The notes under the pieces are model-generated. The model was not told the DNA's origin, did no database searches, and was given only the letters and a program-made list of their open reading frames with translations. Shown here piece after piece: positions 1-10,400 of a stretch of 64,000 bases of DNA. This DNA is from Siphonodentalium dalli (lineage: Eukaryota; Mollusca; Scaphopoda; Gadilida; Siphonodentaliidae), in NCBI GenBank assembly GCA_032622095.1, contig CP136066.1, positions 206,602,978-206,666,977 of the forward strand, in the 5' to 3' direction. Both the position numbers and the translations under genes were made by a program. Positions within the stretch are counted from its first letter, which is position 1. Each line of letters opens with the position of its first letter.

Positions 1-258
1 CGAGCGAGGGGGTAGGCCAGAAAAAACTACAGCAGAATTATGGGTAACTTTTCAGGATTTAGTCGGAAATATGGCTTGTTGCCATTCATCAGAAAGCTCT
101 CCCCGAGGCTCCCAAAGGCTCCCTTTGTGAGCCTTTATTCAGCGTCAGAGGGGCCTCGATGGCCCCTGCACAAAGGGGTGTGTGGCCCTTTTCCGACTAA
201 ATCCTGAAAAGTTACCCATAATTCTGCTGTGGTTAAGAGGTCGATTAATTAGAGCATT
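1..258. mobile_element. Family E foldback, left end cut by window (E0)
   Basis: Inverted arms at about 30-103 and 190-250 carry the family E sequence (cagaattatgggtaactttt and its complement). The centre holds an extra GC-rich stretch of about 90 bases (gaggctcccaaaggctccct and onward) absent from the other copies. The right end reads AGAGCATTACT. Confidence 0.75.
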
Positions 259-548
259 ACTCTACATGTACCTAAGAACTTTATACTGCTGGTATATATA
301 CATGATCAAAATGTATTGTGGCATCTTTATAGGTTTATGTCATGGTACATGTACATCTATAAGGTGTGGTGCAGAACTGATTTTATTTCTTCTTTCAGTA
401 TCATACAGTGTATTTCAGCAATTGTCTTTAATTTATATCGAACTTACTGATTTTGTGACTTTTTGCAGTTGCTTATATTTTTTAATCCATTTATAAATTC
501 TGTGTAGAGATACAAGTCTTGGATGGGTTCAAAATTAATTAATGTCAA

Positions 549-960
549 CAAGATAAATTGAAGGACCACTTAATTTTCGTGTCATCGATTTTTTTTTTTT
601 ATAGTGACTTGATATACGGTTTTAATAATAATCTATGCCATAAAATATGATTAAAATACTATAATTCATCACCATTTGAAACATCTGTGTCTCAGAAGAT
701 GCCCGTAGAGAAATAGAAAATAGCTTAATTCATAGAAAGATTTCCCTGTTATGGCTCCAGAATGCGACATAATTCAAACTAAACATGAATTGAAAAAAAT
801 ACACTATAATACACTTTTTACACAAACTAGATGACAAATCAACTCAACAAAAACAATATGTTCACACTTTATTACACCGGATAAGTTGATAATACAATAT
901 TTTGGAGCTTCCTCTTTCAAGTGGCGTATAACAGGGCATATATTTTATATACGGCATGTG
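549..960 (-). mobile_element. Family J repeat (J1)
   Basis: Shares ggaccacttaatttt, tatggcataaaatatgatta-type and cttcctctttcaa blocks with 30780-31239 and 52204-52690, in the opposite orientation. The far end is degraded near 957. Confidence 0.7.
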
Positions 961-1275
961 ATCTTGGGGTTCGAATAGAATGATAAAAGGTGAAATAGTC
1001 AGATCCACACAGGCATTATGTGATGTTCAGTTTGGTTGAGAAACAGTTCAAACGCTTACTGTATACATCCGTCAGTAAGCCCGTCCCTGAGGATAAGCTC
1101 AGTCTATGTTTTTGCTCCCAAAAAAATCATGGCGGGGTCCTCGTAGATAAGCCCACCCCCATTTTTAGAAATTAGTCGGCGAGTATACATTTATGTCAGG
1201 TTAACTCGAAATGAAGCTGACAAAAATTCATGCACAAAAATAGCATTACTCCAGCTAATTTCCATTGCAAACTCA
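961..1275. other. Unassigned intron or upstream DNA
   Basis: No exon, RNA or repeat recognised. Contains a short stretch agaacccgtcc... type text only as degenerate sequence. Confidence 0.3.
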
Positions 1276-1279
1276 TTAA

Positions 1280-1662
1280 CCCTTTACCCAACAAACCGGC
1301 CAAAACCGGCCAAATAAAGCTTCAACAGCATAAATTATCTTGGGTCTGTCTCAATAAAAACCATACAAATATGGATATCATTGGAACCGGCTCATTGACC
1401 ACATTGTGATGGTTACAGTTATGCCCTGTGCCAATGCATTCTCTTATATATGCGAGTCGACCATAGGTCGCCTCGCATATATAAGAGAATGCATTGGCCT
1501 AAAAAAATCTTTTTTTTACCATTTTTTCTTACATTCTTTAACAATTTTATAATTTTTAATGTGTTAAGCCAATGCATTCTCTTATATATGCGAGGCGACC
1601 TATGGTCGACTCGCATATATAAGAGAATGCATTGGCACAGGGCCCTTCTGTTGGGTAAAGGG
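1280..1662 (+). mobile_element. Family A TTAA MITE with double hairpin (A1)
   Basis: TIRs CCCTTTACCCAAC...GTTGGGTAAAGGG, flanked by TTAA at 1276-1279 and 1663-1666. A TTAA duplication with CCC-starting ends is the piggyBac signature. The left third holds aaaccggccaaaaccggcc and ggatatcattggaaccgg. Two hairpins follow (about 1428-1498 and 1567-1637), separated by a T-rich spacer. No ORF is meaningful: the apparent 90-residue frames on both strands are the hairpins read through. Confidence 0.9.
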
Positions 1663-1969
1663 TTAATACTACCTGCCCCTTTGTGTTTCACAAAATGCTA
1701 CAATAAATATGAAGAAAGGTAAAGATGATCTTTGTGTCTTATTTTAAATGTTTACTCCAACATACTAAAACACAAAACAATTATTTTCATTAAATAAAAT
1801 AATATACATGTATTGTTCATATCAAATACAACATTAGATTCAAGCTGCAAAACAGAGTTAAGTCCCCTCGCTACGCATTAGATTAGCACTGAATGCAAAC
1901 TGAGATTTTACATGTGGAGGTCCTCGAAGGTAGTAAGCCCAGTCCCAAATTTGTGTCAAAAAATTCACA

Positions 1970-1999
1970 CCCCCCCCCCCCGGGTTTACTGATGGGTGT

Positions 2000-2039
<40 letters not shown>

Positions 2040-2056
2040 GTTTACTGATGGGTGTG
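1970..2056. repeat. C-tracts within a short tandem duplication
   Basis: A run of C ends at 1981 and a 36-base C run spans 2002-2037. Both are followed by gggtttactgatgggtgtgt, so the C-run plus this 20-mer is duplicated. Confidence 0.85.
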
Positions 2057-3301
2057 TACTCAATGTGTTGGAATCTTCATCATCATATAATATATTGACA
2101 ACCAACCTATAAACATCTGAAAAATAAATTCAGAACAATTCTCGCACTAAAAACTTATTGACAGAATGGAGAATTAGAGCGGTAGTTTGTTGACAATTTT
2201 CGCACACTCTTTTATAGCAAAATGGCAGCAAATTAGAACTCTTGTGTTTGACTCGCCGTGAATGTTGTCGTCCATGTGCGTTTTGACTTTTGATAAAATA
2301 ATCGGAGAACCAAATCACACGATTTCGTAATATAGTTCTTTGGTTCTAGAGGGACTTTCCTGCACGAAATTACACAAATGTTGTTTGATATTTTTTGTGC
2401 TTAATAAGGCCAACATGTTGCTCTGTTTGCTTAGTATACAAAAGTATATATTTATATCGCGGAAGTCCACCAAATGTGGGTAGAATATCGCTGGTAGCAG
2501 CCGTCTTAACGAATCATCAAGGGAGGTAAACCCTGCATGGAGTATGAGTGATTCCGTGAGACAACAGCCATTCATTTCTAGATCAACAGTTCTCTGGTTG
2601 GTTGGACTTCATGACGGATGAGTGCGATTGGGCTTTACAAGCTCCAAAGCAATTGTTGCCTCGGTTAGTTTATGCTCAGCTTGATGAACTCAACCTTGTT
2701 ATAGCCAGTGGTCTTGCCTTACATTGATGTACATGTAAGTATTTTGGGATAGAAAACTTAACATAACTTGTGTATTTTAGAAAAAATTATGTTTTTACCT
2801 GTGATGAGGAGAGCAATAATTTCTTCAGTTGAAGGAGAGTTCACTATTTTTAGTATGAGATTCCTCTTTGTTATCGTCCAAGACAATATGACAGACATTG
2901 CTGATTTTCCACCTGAATATTATATGTGCTCATTCCAGCTCATTCTGCAAATATCTGGCACCATATTTTTGGGCCTATTTGTTGATATGATCATGTGATT
3001 GGAAATGATCACTTTCTAGTTGAGTGAGAAATTCTCAAAATACTAGTCTACTCAAACAAAATTGATGAAATCAAACTTAAAATATGTCTATGTTATTATA
3101 GTTAGGCAGTCAACAAACAACTACTGGTACATGTACTAAAATGTAGATTCTTTGTTACTGCACATTATTAGGTGTGTTTTCTCTGGTAATTCTGACAGCA
3201 TGTTTCTTATTGTCTTAATTGATTATAACGAGGAAGCTCATACCACTGTCTATGGATAGCTCAATGTTGCTGAGAGTGTCAAAGTCGTAATGTTTGATGC
3301 A
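2057..3301. other. Gene-free AT-rich stretch
   Basis: I see no splice-bounded coding exon, repeat unit or RNA gene. Short open frames on both strands lack any protein-like pattern. Confidence 0.4.
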
Positions 3302-3305
3302 TTAA

Positions 3306-3538
3306 CCCTTTGAGTGCCAGGGGCCGATGAGATCGGCCCTAAACCTACAAAATAAGTCTGTTAAAGAATATAAGAATAAATTATTAAAATTGTAAAAAAA
3401 AAAAAAAAAAAAAAAAATTGTTAGGCCAATGCATTCTCTTATATATGCGAGGCGACCTATGGTCGACTCACATATATAAGAGAATGCATTGGCACAGGGT
3501 ATATAGGTTGATACAAAAATCAACCTGCACTCAAAGGG
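3306..3538 (-). mobile_element. Family B TTAA MITE, single hairpin (B1)
   Basis: TIRs CCCTTTGAGTGCCAG...CTCAAAGGG with TTAA at 3302-3305 and 3539-3542. Shortest B copy (233 bp). It has an A-run at 3394-3417 and one hairpin at 3424-3495. It lies in the intron before the first visible ENOPH1 exon. Confidence 0.85.
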
Positions 3539-3858
3539 TTAACACCAGGATAACTTTATCCTTTACTGGAATAACATTCAGCATAAAATTTAAGCAAATG
3601 AATCTCACAAAACAAATTCATGGTATTGTCAAAAATATACATGAATATATAGTTATCACATATATTATCCCCGTTTTCTTCTTCTAATGGATACCTTAAT
3701 AATAATCTCATATGATTGATGAAAAAACATTGAAGTTTTATTAGCGTCTCTGATACAAGTGGAAATTGATTACTTTTTAACAACGAATGAGATTATTCTG
3801 GCATTCATTTAAAAAGTGAACGGGATAATGAAATTTCAGTAGTGAGGATACTTTTGTC

Positions 3859-4045
3859 TAAGGCCTAAAAAAATAGACCTTTTTTCCCTGCTAACGGACC
3901 AAAATGGACTGAAAAAATAGGGTAGGTAGGTATGTAAAACCAAATTAAATTTTGGAGTTCTGAATTCACAATAAAATTTGTAGACTCGGCGGTTCAAAAT
4001 AGAGTTGGTCAGGTTGGCAGAAATAAAGGTCTTTTTTTTATAGGC
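3859..4045. mobile_element. Small TIR element in ENOPH1 intron
   Basis: Termini AGGCCTAAAAAAATAGACC and GGTCTTTTTTTATAGGCT are imperfect inverted repeats around 187 bp of unique sequence. Single copy here, no ORF. Confidence 0.5.
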
Positions 4046-4266
4046 TAAATCATATTTATTTCTAATTTACAATGATTCATATCATAAATATATGATATTA
4101 TATGTCAGAAGTGAAAAAATTGCTATATATCAAAACTAATAGAATCTTTTTAGTAATTTACATTTATCATTGCAATAAGCATAACGACTATGACACCATC
4201 AGCCCCAGCGGTATATCTTATAAAACTTAATTAGTACTCAACTCATTAATTTTCAAATTTTTACAG

Positions 4267-4463
4267 GCAAGTCAAGATATTGAGAGTGGAATGGAAGGTG
4301 CCATAGCAATAAATCCAAGTGATGCCGAAAAAAGTGACATTATCAAATCGGCCGTCAGCAGTATCAACTGGCTTATGAGCAAAGATCGTAAAGCCACAGC
4401 TTTGAAACAGCTTCAAGGTCACGTCTGGCGTGATGCCTACAAAACAGGCAAAGTTAAGGGACA
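4267..4463 (+). other. ENOPH1: ENOPH1 internal exon (first visible)
   Basis: The acceptor TTTTTACAG ends at 4266. The frame opens at phase 0 with GCA AGT CAA GAT. The exon encodes 65 residues plus two bases (CA) of a Gln codon. It includes the DRKATALKQLQGHVW segment that contacts the active-site entrance in this family. The donor is CA|GTAAGT at 4464. Confidence 0.92.
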
Positions 4464-7400
4464 GTAAGTAGAGATACATACACATATTTGACAGGGGATT
4501 TTTGGGTGGGCCCATTGGGTGGGCGTAGGCTCCTTCCTGGGATGGGACGTGGGTTGGGATTTTAAATAGATTGATGTGTGGTGACCTCATTGAATGTTTT
4601 CTGTTATTACAGACTGTTCGAAGAAGTTGCTGATATTTTCGGAGAACTCAATGAGAGCAAATACAAGCTGTATATCTACTCGTCTGGCAGCATCGAGGCC
4701 CAGAAGTTACTGTTCGCCAACACCGAGTTTGGAGATCTGACACCGGTAAGATTTGTTTACAGGAAAAACTATATTAAATAAAATTAATATTCCTAGGAAT
4801 GTGTTGTGGGGCTCTGCGAATCATGCATCTATGATTTTATAATCTAATTGTTAAAGAGAGACTGTTCTCAAACGTTGTTGTTGGTTTCTATATTCTCTGC
4901 TTCGTAGAATAAGGTCACCAGATTTCCATTATTTTGGTATGAAGTGCCCGACGAGAATAAAAACAGTTGCAGATAAGCCGGAATTTTAAAATGGAACGCT
5001 CGTCATAAAGATATTTTTGTACAGTTTTTAGGCAAATATATCAAATAAATGTTATATTATATGCATAGTAGTCCCATATACTCATTAATTTTATTGTATA
5101 GTCAGCGAGTGGCTTGAGTCAACGCTAGTATCTATATTTTTTTACACGATGTGTGCCAAATGATGTTCAATCCACTATCCATGCATTTACTTAGATTATG
5201 TCGCCGTTACTACGCTGAAATTCGTAACTTACTTTATGGCTGCAGACATAGACTAATTTATATTAAATTATTAAATTTGATTTTAAGATATTGAAATAGG
5301 CGAACAGTCTCCCTTTAAGGTCAAATTAGCCTCACATTTGTGACCCGCCATATCAAATCCAGTCGTAAGTCGGGATTTTTTTTACCCTGTGCCAATGCAT
5401 TCTCTTATATATGCGAGTCGACCAATTTTTTACAATTTTAATAATTTTTTCTTGTATTCTTTAACAATTTTATAATTTTACCCACACAGAGCCCCAGACA
5501 CACATGAGCAGACGACACTCTTCTATATGCTTCTATATATGTGTGGGGCTCCCTGCAGGGTAATGGATGTTTTTTATTTTATGTCCTAAAAAATGTAAGA
5601 AACATTTATTAAAAAAAATGATAAAAAATTGTTAGGCCAATGCATTCTCTTATATATGCAAGGCGACCTATGGTCGACTCGCATATATAAGAGAATGCAT
5701 TGGCATTGGCACAGGGTAAAAAAATCCCGACTTACAACTGGATTTGATATGGCGGGTCACATTTGTCCACTTTTGTCACATTCCCGGGAACTAAGTTGAT
5801 GTATGCTTAATAATAGCATACTTTTCATTCCATGGAAAGACTTGTCATACCAAATGATAGAAACTCAAGCAGATATGATTCTGCCACAATAAAGACTTGT
5901 CATACCAAATGATAGAAACAATATATAAATCTGCCACAATAATGAGTTTTCTTGTCATTTTGATTGCAACACCAGTTAAATAATGTATCAGGTGTGTTTT
6001 GCATCCCTGACAACATAGCTGAATCTTTCATATATACGGTACACCTCAAAATAGTTAAGTTCCCTCTGACATATCACACTGTATCTCAAGAATCCTGAAG
6101 CCGATTGTCATGAAAAATTTTGCAAGTATATTCAGTATTCTAGCATTGATGAAGTGAGCTAATGTCAAACCACTGAATACCTGTATGATTGAGTGAGCAC
6201 TATTTGTGATGCAAAAATAATTAATGCAAAATTCAAAAGTCACAAAAGCGTTATGTTGGTAGAAAACTCACTTAAAGACTTGTGTTGAGAACAGGTTAGT
6301 TCTGCATGTAACCCCATGTCGCCACAAGACTTGGAGGCACCATACTATTATTGTAATGAGTAGACACTGGATTCAATGCTGTTATAAGGGTCATAAAGGG
6401 TGCCAATTCCTTTTGAAGTAGGTGAGGACTGTCATGGTTTAGTGCCATGATCCAATCTTATGTAGACATCTCGCTCCTTTTGTTGCCATAGGTGCCAACT
6501 CACCAAGGAGAGATCTAATTCTTAACTGAGAATTATAACATCTGAAAATTACCATATAACCAGCTTACATGTACATGTTCCCTCTTAATGAACCCAGTGA
6601 TTATGATTTTTGGAAAGTTGACTCTTTCCATTCATTTGGTGTTCATTCACACATGTAGGCAATCACCATTATCATTAGTTATGAGATACAGTAATGCTCT
6701 AATTAATCGACCTCTTAACCAAAGCAGAATTATGGGTAACTTTTCAGGATTTAGTCGGAAATATGGCTTGTTGCCATTCATCGGAAGCTCTCGGGGAGAG
6801 CTTTCCGATGAATGGCAACAAGCCATATTTCCGACTAAATCCTGAAAAGTTACCCATAATTCTGCTTTGGTTAAGAGGTCGATTATTTAGAGCATTACTG
6901 TATGTTGGTCGCATAAAACAAGATTATCTTCCCAAAATTTCATCGCATTCTGCTCACCACATCTGAAGATATAATTGAAAATGACATTGGGGAGCTTACT
7001 TTTTTGGAGGTTTTTACTGTAAAATCCTTTTAATTTGTGGGTGTCTAAACCAAGAAATCAACATCCAATGAAATAATTTACTCTGAGTTGGTAGAGTGAA
7101 TATCTATATACAATGTATACAGTGAAAACGTAGATAGGACATTGTGTACTGGGGCTTTGTCTGTTTTCGGCATACATTTATTGTAAAATTAGGTCGAGAA
7201 AATACGAAGATGATATGAAATATAATAAATTTATTTAAATTACTCGTATGAGTCGTTTGTCAGTGGTCTATTTGTTATTGTTTATATACTACATTATCTG
7301 ATCCATTTTATAACAGTTTGTATAAACAATGGCCATTGAATTAATCTCTTGATAAAGACTAATGTTTTCACCACACTCAGGTTACATAAAACAATAAATA

Positions 7401-10400
7401 ACTACCTCACCAGCATGTGAAGCTAGAGTACTAATTGTGTGATACCCAATTTCTCTCTTAACCCTTTCAGTGCCAGGTCCGATTTTTGTAACAACCCATA
7501 TACCCTGTGCCAATGCATTCTCTTATATATGCGAGTCGACCATAGGTCGCCTCGCATATATAAGAGAATGCATTGGCCTAACAATTTTTCATCATTTCTT
7601 ATTATTTTTTACAATTTTTTACAATTTTAATAATTTTTTCTTATATTCTTTAACAGACTTATTTTGTAGGTTTAGCGCCAGGGAATCTTACGTTTTTCAT
7701 GGGCATCAAAATTATTACTATGAATACTTGGTGATAGTTTTGAGTTATAACATGCCCCTGAGGTTTTATCCAGTTTGTTTTTAAATTTGCTATAGCATGC
7801 TTAAGCATACCCCAAAATAATTCAACCCAAATTATTTTTTTTACAGACGGTAAATTAGGGCCGATGAGATTGGCCGCTGGCACTGAAAGGGTTAAGGTAG
7901 GCAAATGCCTCGTCATCTAATTAGTGATGCTTAAGATGGATTAACGAGATTCCCACTGTCCTTATCTACTATCTAGGGAAACTGCAGCGAAGGGAACGGA
8001 CTGTGAAACACTTCAAAGTCTGTTCCCGTCGCTGCGGTTTCGCTAGATAGTATATCAGCGGTCAATGCTGGTGAATCGAAAAATAAAGTTAGCAAATCTT
8101 AACCAATCAGAATGGATGTTTTAACCAATCAGAATGGATGTTTTAACCAATCAGAATGGATGTTTTAACCAATCAGAATGGATGTTTTAGTGACAACTTT
8201 TCATTTGAGATTCTGATAATGATTTAAGATTACTTTTTCTCCAGATAATCAATGGGTACTTCGACACAAAGATTGGTGATAAACGATGTATTGAGAGCTA
8301 TAAGAAACTCGCTGATGAAATCCAGGCAGGTGTAGAGGAATGTCTCTACCTCACAGATAACACTGAAGGTATGCACCCGAGTTACCTTATCTTGATATAC
8401 TTCCACCCACTGGTGATTATATACCTTGGCTTTATGTTTGCTATATTTATTTACTGGCTTGCGAAATTTGTGCTATATATTGTAATGTATGTCTGGATCA
8501 TCCCAAAATATCTGCCTGTGAACAATTTTGGAAACAAAATCGTGTCGCTAGTGATGCATGACCACAGCCTTGAAACTCTATTATACCCCCACTTTTCGAA
8601 GAAAACGTTTATCTAGAAATCTTGCTTATTATGCCCCCGATCTCCGATGGAGATTTGGGGGTATATAGTGGAGCCGTCCGTACGAACGTTTCAACTCATA
8701 ACTTTGGTTTCGCTAATTCAATTCAGTTGATATTTGGTATGCCAATAGACCAGCCGGGGGGACAAGATTTCCCCATAGCCGTGGTTTCGTCCGCCCATTT
8801 TTTCCAGAGTTACGCCCAAGCCTGGATATAAATTTTTTTTAGTGTCTGACACAATGACAGGCACCAAAGATTCGGCGTCTGACATTTGAAAAGTGTGTAT
8901 GTCATTTACCTGGTATCAATAAATAGCAGCAATTAGTTGTTTTTTAGCCCATTCCAATGCACAAATTAGATTCATTGATGTACCATGTTATGAATTATGG
9001 TGTTTTACATCACTTTTAGCTGAAGCTCATATTATCATGTGACTCATGTCATAATGTGACAGGGGTGCAAAGTCAGACAAGGCTGTCATTTACAGTATGT
9101 CTCTGCAGAATTCTTTTCCAGTTTCAAAAATACTATTACATTATTAGTCCGCAGAAAAAATCCTACACCGTGCTTCCCCCAAGTAAACACGAGCACATGT
9201 TTCAAAACGCGGCGATTTAAAAACTACCCGGTATGAATTTTTTCGGAATTTCTTCCGCTAAATCTCCAACTAACACCCTTAACTTGTGGAATATATTACA
9301 CTTGTGCTGATTTAACTTGTGACATCTCCGTGTATCTTACGTCAAACGAGAAAAACACGACGAAGTGTATTTCTTGGTTGGAGTTTCCCCCCAGTGGCAG
9401 CCATTTTTTCTGGGTTTTTCACGTTCTAAAAATAGAAAGTCGTAAATAGTGCGGACGTGAAGACGGATCATTAACATGTTTTCGGTAAAACGCGTTGTAT
9501 TGGTGGGGGGATTTGATATTTAGTGCACAGTAGTGGTAATTGAATGTCTTTGCCGCGGATAATACATCTACTTGTTGTTTTCCCCTTAATTATATATTTT
9601 TTGTGAAGATAATGGGTGCCGGACAAACTGACGGACGATAATAAGGCGGCGCCGGTCATCGGTGTATTTGGCTCGGTCAATGATTGTGTCCGACCTCTTA
9701 TATCCAGGCTTGGTTACGCCCCTTTTTGGTTTCCAGATGATAACTTGATTTTGGATTGTTTATTTGCAAAACCCGTTTTTTTGTGTATTACCAATATCGC
9801 AATACAGGTCAAGGTAAAATTTCGGTTCAATCGGATAATTTTTGTGAGAGTTATGACCCTTTTTCGACTTAAAAAATTCAGTTTTTTTTTTAGAAAATTC
9901 AGTTTTCCTTCTATTTTTGTGGCACCAGACCAAATTTGAAGCTAATATAGAACAACATTCGTACTAAATACTCATGAATAACATAACTTTACAAAGTGCC
10001 ATTTTATGCCCCGATCTCCGATGGAGATTTGGGGGTATATAGTGGAGCCCTCCGTCCGTCCTTCCGTACAAACGTTTCAACTCATAACTTTGGTTTCGCT
10101 AACTCAATTCAGTTGATCTTTGGTATGCTAATAGACCAGCCGGGGGGACAAGATTTCCCCATAACTGCGGTTTCGTCCGCCCATTTTTTCCAGAGTTACA
10201 CCCCTTTTTGGACTTAGAAAATTCAGGTTTTCTGCTACGTTTTTTGGTTTCCAGATGATAACTTGATTTTGGATAGTTTATTTGCAAAACCCGTTTTTTT
10301 GTGTATTACCAATATCGCAATACAGGAAAAGGTAAAATTTCGGTTCAATCGGATAATTGTTGTGAGAGTTATGACCCTTTTTCGACTTAAAAAATTCTGG

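Noticed and set aside
1419-1722. Overlapping 90-residue frames on both strands (CILLYMRVDHRSPRIYKRMH type), seen again at about 20 places
   Set aside because: They are the hairpin module translated; a palindrome gives similar frames on both strands. No start context, no codon bias, and always inside MITEs.
3424-3495. TATA-like ttatatatg motifs in the hairpins as promoters
   Set aside because: They occur in every hairpin copy regardless of context, with no downstream gene.
1-4266. Missing N-terminal ENOPH1 exons
   Set aside because: I looked for a DIEGTT-type segment on the + strand and found none; they must be upstream of the window.
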